From Desulfuromusa sp. (GTDB taxonomy: Bacteria > Desulfobacterota > Desulfuromonadia > Desulfuromonadales > Geopsychrobacteraceae), in contig JAUVCS010000042.1 of assembly GCA_030590745.1 (NCBI GenBank), positions 1 to 6,971 on the forward strand: a stretch of 6,971 nucleotides of DNA, written 5' to 3'. Below are positions 1-5,861 of the stretch, piece by piece. Under the pieces are notes generated by a model that saw nothing but the letters and a program-made list of their open reading frames with translations, made no database searches and was not told the DNA's origin. The translations under genes and the position numbers were made by a program. The stretch's first letter is position 1. Each line of letters starts with the position of its first letter.

Positions 1-282
1 ACCGATGAGACAGAGGTTGAGACGCTGGAAGATCAGCTCTGCGTCTTCAAGTTTCATCCCGATGATATTATCGCGAATGTGTTCTATACCACCGGTTATT
101 GAAGCAAGAGTGTCACCTGTAATAACTGCCGTCGGTGCGGCGCCGCCATAGCCAAGCAGAGCAGAATCGGTCGTCACCGTAACCAAAACATTTTCGATCT
201 GGGTCACGGTACGCAATGCAGTTTTAAATGGAGTCACCAGTGGGATCGTGACAGTTTTGGTACGAATATCGGTAATTTTCAT
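1..282 (-). CDS. dgcA: N-acetyl-D-glutamate racemase DgcA / dipeptide epimerase-like protein, N-terminal part (cut by left edge)
   Basis: Reading the minus strand from the ATG at 282-280 gives 94 uninterrupted residues before the window ends. They look like the N-terminal capping domain of enolase-superfamily muconate-lactonizing / L-Ala-D/L-Glu epimerase proteins: MKITDIRTKTVTIPL, then TPFKTALRTV (residues 17-26), then the substrate-loop signature GYGGAAPTAVITGDT (residues 44-58). The barrel domain with the catalytic lysines and the metal-binding Asp/Glu residues lies outside the window, so activity cannot be judged. A GAAGGT Shine-Dalgarno site (292-297, minus strand) lies 9 nt before the ATG. 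The gene lies 85 bp downstream of a DUF1611/DgcN gene on the same strand. That pairing favours DgcA, which racemises N-acetyl-D-Glu to N-acetyl-L-Glu, over a murein-peptide L-Ala-D/L-Glu epimerase. The family call is firm; the exact substrate is inferred from the neighbour. Confidence 0.82.
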   Translation of the reverse strand, partial: MKITDIRTKTVTIPLVTPFKTALRTVTQIENVLVTVTTDSALLGYGGAAPTAVITGDTLASITGGIEHIRDNIIGMKLEDAELIFQRLNLCLIG

Positions 283-367
283 AAACACCTTACCTTCTGT
301 TGCTGAACAACCTCACAGAGGATCGTCAAAGATGGATTTTTCTGCTGTCTACCTAGATAGTCGATGG
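283..367 (-). other. dgcN-dgcA intercistronic spacer
   Basis: This 85-bp spacer separates two co-directional minus-strand genes. I see no GC-rich hairpin followed by a T-run and no convincing promoter on the minus strand, only the Shine-Dalgarno site of the downstream gene. The two genes are therefore probably co-transcribed (inference). Confidence 0.45.
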
Positions 368-1360
368 TTACACTAAATTATCGATCAGACGACTGACACC
401 AGTACGCACCGGATCGACCGTGGGCAAACCGAGCAATTGTTCCACGTCTGCCAGGTAACTCTCGGCCGCGGCACTTTCCATCAGGGAGGTGTTGATCGCA
501 ACACCGATAAATTTCGCCGCAGGGTTAGTCAACTGCGCAGTTGCCAGATTGAGCTCCATACAACTTTTCAGATCGGGCAATGGTTGATTCGGCAATCCCC
601 GCATATGGGTACGAGTTGGTTCGTGACAAAGGATCAGGGCATCCGGCTGCGCACCGTGAATCAACCCGAGGGTCACCCCCGCATAGGCGGGATGGAACAA
701 CGAACCCTGCCCTTCCACCAGATCCCAATGATCGGAATCGTTCGCCGGGCAGATCTGCTCGACCGCTCCAGAAACGAAGTCGGACACGACCGCATCGACC
801 GAGACACCGTTGCCAGCAATGAAAATCCCAGTCTGCCCAGTAGCCCGAAAGGTTACATTCATGCCACGCGCTTTCATCTCTTTTTCCATCGCCAGTGGGG
901 TATACATTTTTCCAACCGAGCAATCAGTACCCACCGCCAGACAGCGCTTGCCCGCCCGCTTGACGCCAGTTCCCGTTTTGAAGTGATCGGAAGGATGACG
1001 GACATCGAACAATTGTCGTCCATATTTTTCCGCAGCCGCAGCCACTTCTGGAAAATCGCCAAGCCGAGCATGAAGTCCGGAGGCCACATCATAACCAAGT
1101 CGCAAGGCTTCGACAATAGTTGCCGTCCAGTATTCTGGCATGGTACCGCCCGAATTGACGACACCAATAACTAGGGTTTTTGCTCCGTGTTCCAATCCTT
1201 CGGCCAGGGTCATATCGGTCAAACGAACATCAGCCCGGCATCCAGGTAGGCGAAATTGCCCCACACACCATTCCGATCGCCATTGAACGATACCGTCACA
1301 CGTTTTTGCCGCCAGTTGATCCTGCACATCGCCGAGAAACATTAAATAAGGATGTTCCAT
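368..1360 (-). CDS. dgcN: DUF1611 family protein, D-glutamate N-acetyltransferase DgcN
   Basis: This 330-residue cytoplasmic protein has the two-part DUF1611 layout. An N-terminal Rossmann-like part (about 1-130) contains LVIGVVNSGGTMPEYW (63-78) and SGLHARLGDFPE (94-105). A C-terminal P-loop-like part starts with GTDCSVGKMYT (144-154), followed by RATGQTGIFIAGNGVSVDAV (172-191), VEGQGSLFHPAYAGVT (215-230) and CHEPTRTHMRGLPN (245-258). Length and motifs match full-length family members. Proteins of this family were once described only as putative NAD-dependent epimerase or DUF1611; the Pseudoalteromonas member DgcN was shown to N-acetylate D-glutamate in a D-Glu catabolic pathway. The next gene on the same strand encodes a DgcA-like racemase, which supports that role. 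The start ATG (1360-1358) has a GGAGAG ribosome binding site 7 nt upstream (1368-1373). No signal peptide or membrane segment is visible. Family assignment is strong; acetyltransferase activity here is inferred from homology and context. Confidence 0.85.
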   Translation of the reverse strand: MEHPYLMFLGDVQDQLAAKTCDGIVQWRSEWCVGQFRLPGCRADVRLTDMTLAEGLEHGAKTLVIGVVNSGGTMPEYWTATIVEALRLGYDVASGLHARLGDFPEVAAAAEKYGRQLFDVRHPSDHFKTGTGVKRAGKRCLAVGTDCSVGKMYTPLAMEKEMKARGMNVTFRATGQTGIFIAGNGVSVDAVVSDFVSGAVEQICPANDSDHWDLVEGQGSLFHPAYAGVTLGLIHGAQPDALILCHEPTRTHMRGLPNQPLPDLKSCMELNLATAQLTNPAAKFIGVAINTSLMESAAAESYLADVEQLLGLPTVDPVRTGVSRLIDNLV

Positions 1361-1522
1361 TTATTTACTCTCCAAGAAGTAAGGTTGCCCCAAAGAGGCT
1401 GTTTTTTCTATAAGACAATCGCCTTTTCTTTACCATCACATTGTTATGAAATGTATAATAATAATTGCTCGATAGGAAGATAAGTACCAATTTTACTAAA
1501 AGACTGTTCACAAGGACAAACA
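1361..1522. promoter_or_regulatory. divergent promoter region between dgcN and the LysR gene
   Basis: This 162-bp AT-rich spacer separates head-to-head genes. On the plus strand a perfect TATAAT (1454-1459) is a likely -10 for the LysR gene, but no good -35 hexamer lies 16-18 bp upstream. On the minus strand only a poor -10 is seen (TATAGA, 1407-1412) with no convincing -35, which would fit an activator-dependent dgcN promoter. Ribosome binding sites are GGAGAG (1368-1373, minus) and AAGGA (1512-1516, plus, 6 nt before the LysR ATG). Confidence 0.55.
1444..1458. promoter_or_regulatory. candidate LysR-type binding site (T-N11-A dyad)
   Basis: TTAT and ATAA arms flank a 7-nt centre, giving the T-N11-A geometry (1445-1457) of LysR recognition sites. 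The dyad overlaps the plus-strand TATAAT, so binding could repress the LysR gene itself. It lies about 50 bp upstream of the weakly predicted dgcN transcription start, where LysR activators commonly sit. In AT-rich DNA such a dyad can arise by chance, so this is a candidate only. Confidence 0.4.
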
Positions 1523-2413
1523 ATGAAAGCAACACAAGGGGTTCTGGAATTCGTCAAAGTGGTCGAGGAAGGAAGCTTTTCTGCTGCTGCGCGACATTTG
1601 GGAATGTCGAAGGCCTATATCAGTCAGAGCATCAGTCAGCTCGAAAATCGTTTAGGGGTACGCCTGCTGCAGCGCACCACCCGTAAGCTCTCCCTGACCG
1701 AAGCTGGCGGTATTTATTTTCGCTATGCCCAGGAGATTGCTCAGCGGCTGAATGAAGGGGAGGAACGAGTTCGCAATTTCCAGCAGAGCCCCAAGGGGAA
1801 CATCCGGGTGAGTATGATCGACGGCGGGCTAGGTGAGTTGTATCTGGCACCGGTTCTGGTCAGCTTTGCCGCACAGAATCGTGGCGTGATCATCGATTTG
1901 GATCTCTCCAGCCGAAGGGTAGACCTGGTCGAAGAAGGGTTTGATTTTGCCGTCTGGATCGGGGAGTTGCCAGATTCAAGCTTGATTGCCCGGAAGCTGA
2001 CAGCCTTCAGGTTCGGACTCTACGCCTCGCCCTCCTACCTGGAACGATCGAAAGCCATATCCTCACCCGAACAGTTGCGGAGACATAACTGCCTGAGCGG
2101 CCTCTCGCCACGCTGGTCGCTTGCACAGAAGGGACGAACCGTCGAAATCAAGCCAAATGGCTGCTGGCACAGCAAGAGTGGCCAAATTCTGATCTCCGCG
2201 GCAAAAAAAGGGCTCGGAATCGTACGTACTGCCACATTCTATGCGGAAGAGGCACTCGCGGCAGGTGAGCTGGTAGAAGTGCTGCCAGATTGGACTCGCG
2301 AGAAAAACTACGTCTGGATCGTCTATCCAAGCGGTCGGAACCTGCCCCGCCGGGTAAACTGCGCGATCGATTTCATGCTGGACAGTTTTCGAGAGAAAGC
2401 CCCTTGGGACTAA
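1523..2413 (+). CDS. LysR-family transcriptional regulator, probable regulator of the divergent dgcNA pair
   Basis: This 296-residue protein has the usual LysR length and layout. The N-terminal winged helix-turn-helix spans about residues 4-62 and includes FVKVVEEGSFSAAARHLGMS (10-29), KAYISQSISQLENRLGVRLL (30-49) and QRTTRKLSLTEAG (50-62). A linker helix follows (about 65-90), then the periplasmic-binding-protein-like effector domain (about 91-293), with KGNIRVSM at its start and KKGLGIVRTATF (228-239) near the end. The ATG at 1523 follows AAGGA by 6 nt. The gene is divergent from dgcN, the classical arrangement in which a LysR protein controls the neighbouring operon and itself, so an inducer such as D-Glu or N-acetyl-Glu is plausible but not shown. 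A regulator named DgcR activates the characterised dgcNA genes; I cannot tell whether this protein is its orthologue, so no symbol is given. No clear terminator follows the gene. Confidence 0.93.
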   Translation: MKATQGVLEFVKVVEEGSFSAAARHLGMSKAYISQSISQLENRLGVRLLQRTTRKLSLTEAGGIYFRYAQEIAQRLNEGEERVRNFQQSPKGNIRVSMIDGGLGELYLAPVLVSFAAQNRGVIIDLDLSSRRVDLVEEGFDFAVWIGELPDSSLIARKLTAFRFGLYASPSYLERSKAISSPEQLRRHNCLSGLSPRWSLAQKGRTVEIKPNGCWHSKSGQILISAAKKGLGIVRTATFYAEEALAAGELVEVLPDWTREKNYVWIVYPSGRNLPRRVNCAIDFMLDSFREKAPWD

Positions 2414-2586
2414 ATTGAGCATAGCCCGTATAACTGGGAAATATTGTACTTGATTTTTATACATCGAGGTCTGGACGCCCTGCCACGAGCGTGATTAGAA
2501 TAGCGTGAACATCTGATCGATATCTCACTAAAGCCGTCAGTAATCGCCCCCCAAGCTGTTCCTTCTAAATATTGATATTTCTATGC
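2414..2586. other. non-coding stretch between the LysR gene and the btuB leader
   Basis: I find no credible gene, RNA gene or Rho-independent terminator here. The one notable element is AAATAT-TG-ATATTT (2567-2580), a perfect 6-bp dyad that ends 6 bp before the -35 box of the downstream promoter. It could be an operator or an UP-like AT-rich element, or simply AT-rich sequence. Confidence 0.4.
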
Positions 2587-2616
2587 TTGACAGAAAACCC
2601 GCCATTCATCTATAAG
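2587..2616 (+). promoter_or_regulatory. sigma-70-type promoter for the cobalamin-uptake cluster
   Basis: A consensus -35 TTGACA (2587-2592) is followed after 18 bp by TATAAG (2611-2616), which matches the -10 consensus at five of six positions. Transcription would begin near 2623, about a dozen bases before the closing helix of the cobalamin aptamer. That position is what a riboswitch leader requires. Confidence 0.75.
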
Positions 2617-2635
2617 CAGAGCCACAATCGAATCG

Positions 2636-2811
2636 TTTTACGGTGCTTGAAAAGTATAATAGGGAAGGAGGTGTTATTCCTCCACGGACCCGCCGCTGTA
2701 ATCGAGTTAAAGCAAACCAATATGTCACTGGTATCAATACCGGGAAGGCGGTTTGCCTCTTCGACAAACAACACTGTCGAAAGCTCGTAAGTCAGAAGAC
2801 CTGCCGTGAAA
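2636..2811 (+). promoter_or_regulatory. cobalamin riboswitch aptamer (RF00174-type)
   Basis: The conserved core is present in order: AATAGGGAA (2658-2666), the P5 hairpin GGAGG/CCTCC (2667-2671 with 2679-2683), GCTGTAA (2695-2701), TGTCACTG (2723-2730), GGGAAGG (2742-2748) and the B12 box GTCAGAAGACCTGCC (2791-2805). Supporting helices include a closing stem of 8 bp with one G-U pair (2636-2643 with 2804-2811), CGAG/CTCG (2703-2706 with 2784-2787), GCAAACC/GGTTTGC (2712-2718 with 2750-2756), and the P13 hairpin TTCGACA/TGTCGAA (2760-2766 with 2775-2781). Loop L5 (GTGTT, 2671-2675) is complementary to L13 (AACAC, 2770-2774), as expected for the kissing-loop contact. The peripheral arm at 2712-2756 suggests the large, adenosylcobalamin-preferring class (inference). 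It precedes btuB and probably lowers expression when corrinoid is plentiful. Confidence 0.95.
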
Positions 2812-2815
2812 CACA

Positions 2816-2850
2816 TCCACTATCAGTCTCCCCGGGCACGGGAGTGTGGA
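2816..2850 (+). promoter_or_regulatory. linker hairpin between aptamer and terminator
   Basis: TCCAC (2816-2820) pairs with GTGGA (2846-2850), and inside it CTCCC (2828-2832) pairs with GGGAG (2840-2844), giving a two-part stem directly after the aptamer. It may be part of the expression platform or a spacer hairpin. I could not identify a clean antiterminator; GCGG (2856-2859) with CCGC (2877-2880) is only a 4-bp candidate competitor of the terminator stem. Confidence 0.4.
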
Positions 2851-2871
2851 CATACGCGGCGATAAATACGG

Positions 2872-2907
2872 AAAACCCGCACCTGCTATAAGGTGTCGGG
2901 TTTTTTT
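2872..2907 (+). terminator. intrinsic terminator of the riboswitch expression platform
   Basis: The 5' arm AAAACCCG plus CACCT (2872-2884), a 6-nt loop (2885-2890) and the 3' arm AGGTG, one bulged T, then CGGG (2891-2900) form a stable stem followed directly by seven T residues (2901-2907). It lies between the aptamer and the btuB ribosome binding site (AGGAGG, 2940-2945). This points to transcription attenuation rather than occlusion of the ribosome binding site. Confidence 0.88.
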
Positions 2908-2950
2908 ATTGCGTACTGTTCAGCTCCTCGGGGGAAAACAGGAGGAACAA

Positions 2951-4765
2951 ATGAGGAAATGTTTCATCGTACTATCCGCCCTGCTTCTGACCGCAGGAAC
3001 ACTCCAGGCAGAAGGGGTAAAGCTGGATCCGATCGTGGTCACGGCAACCCGCACCGGAACCCCGTTGAGCCAGATTGCCAGTTCAGTTACCGTTATTACC
3101 GCAGAAGAAATTGAGGCAAAGCAGCAGCCACTGGTCATTGATCTATTGCGGAGCGTACCGGGAGTCTACGTCTCTCGCACTGGTGGACCGGGGGGGACAA
3201 CCTCTATTTTCCTCCGAGGCACCGACAATCAACACACTCTGGTAATGATTGATGGCGTTGAACTCGCTGATCCCTCTAGCGCTGGGGCAGCCACTAACCT
3301 GGCTAATCTGACGACCACCAATATTGAACAAATTGAAGTTGTTCGTGGGGCACAGAGCGTCCTTTACGGTTCTGATGCAATTGGCGGAGTCATCAATATT
3401 ATCACCAAGAAAGGTGGAAAAAAACCTGCAGGCTATGCCTCAATTGAAGGAGGTTCCTACAATACCTGGACACAAAAAGGTGGTTTTTCTGTTGCGTCAG
3501 AGGCAGGACATGTTTCCTTTGCTGCATCCAACAGCAATTCAGATGGTTTTTCTGCCGCCAATGAAGATGATGGCAACAGCGAAGATGATGGCTATAAAAA
3601 CACCTCATTCTCAATCAATAGTGGTGTCCGCTCCAGTGACCTGTTTGATATCAATTTTACGGCAAACTATACCGATGCTGAATATGATATGGACGGGTAT
3701 CCAGCTCCTCTATACCTCCTGGCCGATACCGATGAAACCACAGATACCAAAACCTTCAGCGGCCGCCTCGAAGGGACTCTACATTTACTCGAAGACCGCT
3801 GGCAAACAACGCTTGGAGCGTCACTGACAGAAATTGATCGTGACTATCCCGATTCAGCCTGGGCCACAGCCTTCAAAGGTGAAAAAACAAAATTTGAAAT
3901 TACAAACCACTTTATATTCAATTCTCAACAATCTTTCATTCTCGGGGCAGAAACAGAAACTGAGAGCGCTGAAACTGACTCAGCGGTTGATGAAGATACC
4001 ACAACAAATGCTATCTATCTGCAGGATCAACTCTCTATTGGTTCATTCGATGCAACCGTTGGGGTTCGCTATGACAGTCACGATGATTTTGGAAATGAAA
4101 CAACTTGGAGAGTTGCCAGCGGTTACACCATAAAAACCACCGGCACCAGGCTGAAAGGTTCAGTCGGAACCGGCTTCAAAGCTCCATCTCTCTATCAACT
4201 CTATGATGGATGGTATGGAAATCGAGACCTCGACGCCGAAACCAGCCTGGGCTATGACATCGGGATTGAACAAAGTTTGTTTGACTACAGTCTGATTTTG
4301 CAGGCAACCTGGTTCTACAATGACATTGATGACTATATCCAATGGGATCCGACAGGATTTCAGAATACTGGAGACATCACCACTCAGGGGGTTGAAACAG
4401 GAGTGGAAATTTACCCTTACGATTTCATCGACCTCAGGCTCACTTACACCTATACCGATACCGAGGATGAAGATGGCAGCAGACTTCTCAGACGCCCATT
4501 ACACAAAGGGAACTTTGATATAAATCTCTACCCGATGGACGGAAAACAAATCAGCCTTTACCTCCTGTACGTTGGTGAACGAGATGATAGCAGCGAAACC
4601 CTGGATGACTACACCGTGGTGAATCTGGCAGCGTCACACCAAATCACTCCTAACCTGAAAGGTTTTGTGCGAGTCGACAATCTTTTTGACGAAGACTACG
4701 AAGAAGTTTCCGGATACGGAACAGCTGGCATATCAGGCTATGCGGGAATCCAACTCTCTTTCTAA
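2951..4765 (+). CDS. btuB: BtuB, TonB-dependent vitamin B12 outer-membrane receptor
   Basis: The protein has 604 residues, close to E. coli BtuB (614). A signal peptide covers residues 1-20 (basic MRK start, hydrophobic core, cleavage after LQA). The TonB box DPIVVTATR (26-34) follows. The plug domain (about 38-155) carries DLLRSVPGVYVSRTGG (64-79), IFLRGTDNQHTLVMIDGVEL (86-105) and the plug end VVRGAQSVLYGSDAIGGVIN (130-149). The 22-strand barrel fills the rest, with GTGFKAPSLYQLY (406-418) and a C-terminal part DNLFDEDYEEVSGYGTAG (576-593) that is strongly BtuB-like; the last residue is Phe. An acidic loop NEDDGNSEDDG (204-214) lies where E. coli BtuB has its calcium-binding loops. The ATG at 2951 was chosen over an upstream in-frame GTG (2846) because AGGAGG lies 5 nt before it, the signal peptide starts there, and the GTG lies inside the leader hairpins. 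The cobalamin riboswitch upstream supports corrinoid as the ligand. Confidence 0.94.
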   Translation: MRKCFIVLSALLLTAGTLQAEGVKLDPIVVTATRTGTPLSQIASSVTVITAEEIEAKQQPLVIDLLRSVPGVYVSRTGGPGGTTSIFLRGTDNQHTLVMIDGVELADPSSAGAATNLANLTTTNIEQIEVVRGAQSVLYGSDAIGGVINIITKKGGKKPAGYASIEGGSYNTWTQKGGFSVASEAGHVSFAASNSNSDGFSAANEDDGNSEDDGYKNTSFSINSGVRSSDLFDINFTANYTDAEYDMDGYPAPLYLLADTDETTDTKTFSGRLEGTLHLLEDRWQTTLGASLTEIDRDYPDSAWATAFKGEKTKFEITNHFIFNSQQSFILGAETETESAETDSAVDEDTTTNAIYLQDQLSIGSFDATVGVRYDSHDDFGNETTWRVASGYTIKTTGTRLKGSVGTGFKAPSLYQLYDGWYGNRDLDAETSLGYDIGIEQSLFDYSLILQATWFYNDIDDYIQWDPTGFQNTGDITTQGVETGVEIYPYDFIDLRLTYTYTDTEDEDGSRLLRRPLHKGNFDINLYPMDGKQISLYLLYVGERDDSSETLDDYTVVNLAASHQITPNLKGFVRVDNLFDEDYEEVSGYGTAGISGYAGIQLSF

Positions 4766-4785
4766 TCAGCACAAATTGTTCTAAA

Positions 4786-4814
4786 CTGGAGGCTGGCAAC
4801 CAATCAGCCTCCAG
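4786..4814 (+). promoter_or_regulatory. 10-bp perfect stem-loop between btuB and btuF
   Basis: CTGGAGGCTG (4786-4795) and CAGCCTCCAG (4805-4814) are exact complements around a 9-nt loop. AAA (4783-4785) can extend the stem with TTT (4816-4818) past one bulged C. Only three T residues follow, so a full terminator is unlikely. A partial terminator, or a 3' end that stabilises the btuB message and lowers btuF expression, fits better (inference). The btuF ribosome binding site (AGGA, 4824-4827) starts 10 nt after the stem. Confidence 0.7.
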
Positions 4815-4833
4815 CTTTGCATCAGGACATACT

Positions 4834-5712
4834 ATGCGCAATAATTTCATTCTCGGAATCATTTTTGTTCTGCTATTTGCTTCTCCTCTAGCAGCGACCA
4901 ATTTCACCGATGCCGTGAATCGCCAAGTATCCCTCCTTCACCCCCCACAACGAATTGTCTCTCTGGTTCCCAGCGTCACTGAAATTCTATTTAAACTCGG
5001 CCTTGAAAAACGTATTGTCGCTGCGACTGATTTCTGTACCTACCCCGAAGCGGCACGGCAACTACCAAAAGTTGGCGGTTATGCCGACCCCAGCCTGGAA
5101 AGTATCCTGTTACATCAACCGGACCTGGTTATAGCTGCTGCAGACATGAATCGTCCGGCACTGATCCGACGCTTGGAGTTGATGAAAATTCCGGTTTTTG
5201 TGGTCTATCCACAGACGGTTGAAGAAACACTGAAAACCATCCAGGATATCGGTCACATTACCGGAGCAGAAAACCCGGGACAACAGTTGGCCGATTCTAT
5301 CAAGCTGAGAATTGAGAGAATTAAACAGCAGGTGTCCGCATTAAAACCAAAAACAACCCTTGAGTGTGTCATGCTGCAACCATTGACAGTTGCCGGACCA
5401 GATACTTTTATCGCCGATATCATCAACATCGTTGGTGGGGAGAATGTGGTCCCAAAAGGACCATCCCGCTACCCGACTTGGAATACCGAGGCATTATTAA
5501 CTGTCGACCCGGAATTTATTATTGTTTCAACATATTCAGGGCAACCAACGCCAATACATTTTTTCGACCATTGGCCGCAATTGCAAGCAGTACGTAATCA
5601 AAGAATTATCCAGATCAAAGCGGACTGGATCCACCGCCCGGGGCCGAGGATGATTCTCGGCATTGAAGCACTGGCCAAAGCTCTCCATCCAGACATTATA
5701 ATTGATGAATAA
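4834..5712 (+). CDS. btuF: BtuF, periplasmic cobalamin-binding protein of the ABC importer
   Basis: This 292-residue class III periplasmic binding protein (TroA/BtuF fold) starts with a signal peptide (residues 1 to about 21, MRNN then a hydrophobic stretch ending SPLAA). The N-terminal lobe begins QRIVSLVPSVTEILFKLG (39-56), followed by DFCTYPEAARQLPKVGGY (66-83) and DPSLESILLHQPDLVIA (85-101). A long linking helix spans about 145-172. The C-terminal lobe contains TFIADIINIVGGENV (191-205), YPTWNTEALLTVDPEFIIV (213-231) and HRPGPRMILGIEALAKALHP (267-286). Glu89 and Glu219 lie in the segments that hold the two BtuC-docking glutamates of E. coli BtuF (alignment by eye). There is no lipobox, so the protein should be soluble. 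The ATG has AGGA 6 nt upstream. Position between btuB and btuC, downstream of a cobalamin riboswitch, supports cobalamin over haem or siderophore. Confidence 0.88.
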   Translation: MRNNFILGIIFVLLFASPLAATNFTDAVNRQVSLLHPPQRIVSLVPSVTEILFKLGLEKRIVAATDFCTYPEAARQLPKVGGYADPSLESILLHQPDLVIAAADMNRPALIRRLELMKIPVFVVYPQTVEETLKTIQDIGHITGAENPGQQLADSIKLRIERIKQQVSALKPKTTLECVMLQPLTVAGPDTFIADIINIVGGENVVPKGPSRYPTWNTEALLTVDPEFIIVSTYSGQPTPIHFFDHWPQLQAVRNQRIIQIKADWIHRPGPRMILGIEALAKALHPDIIIDE

Positions 5713-5861
5713 TGACGTCGCAAAAAATCCGACCTCCTGTGTTGCAGCATTTTTTCAGGATCTTGACATACATATGTATGCCATCACCCCTGAAAAAATA
5801 CTACGCCTTGTAGATCGAACTTTTTGCTTAACCATCGGACTCTTTTTTTCGCAGAGTAAAA
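5713..5861 (+). other. 149-bp structured gap between btuF and btuC
   Basis: Besides the nested repeat at 5749-5799, this gap holds a small hairpin ACTCT/AGAGT (5839-5843 with 5853-5857) that ends 4 nt before the btuC ATG and includes the only purine-rich stretch that could serve as a Shine-Dalgarno site. Initiation at btuC may therefore be weak or structure-dependent. A consensus-like TTGACA (5763-5768) has no -10 at a suitable distance. Confidence 0.5.
5749..5799. repeat. nested inverted repeat with inner 14-bp palindrome
   Basis: The outer arms ATTTTTTCAGG (5749-5759) and CCTGAAAAAAT (5789-5799) are perfect 11-bp complements. Their 29-nt interior contains CATACATATGTATG (5767-5780), a perfect 14-bp palindrome. 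As RNA the outer stem ends in an A/T-rich base, so it could act as a bidirectional terminator-like element or an mRNA-processing structure. As DNA the inner palindrome could be a protein site. Function is unknown. Confidence 0.7.

Noticed and set aside
437..1174. Long plus-strand open frame (245 codons) antisense to dgcN
   Set aside because: It lies wholly inside the well-supported dgcN gene on the opposite strand, its product is rich in His, Arg and Ser without recognisable motifs, and no ribosome binding site was identified.
2449..2466. Possible terminator of the LysR gene (CTTGAT with ATCGAG)
   Set aside because: The stem is only 6 bp with a G-U pair, is AT-rich, and has no T-run after it.
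2643..2891. Small open reading frames across the btuB leader (both strands)
   Set aside because: They coincide with the conserved cobalamin aptamer and its linker; the structure explains the sequence and the predicted peptides have no family features.
2846..2950. N-terminal extension of BtuB from the in-frame GTG at 2846
   Set aside because: The extension would be translated from the riboswitch linker and terminator, would bury the signal peptide, and lacks a ribosome binding site, whereas the ATG at 2951 has a strong AGGAGG.
3324..3827. Plus-strand 167-codon frame inside btuB
   Set aside because: It is a different reading frame of a complete, motif-supported receptor gene and shows no recognisable domain.
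5763..5768. TTGACA as the -35 of a btuC promoter
   Set aside because: Nothing like a -10 lies 16-19 bp downstream (the sequence there is C-rich), and the hexamer overlaps the inner palindrome.
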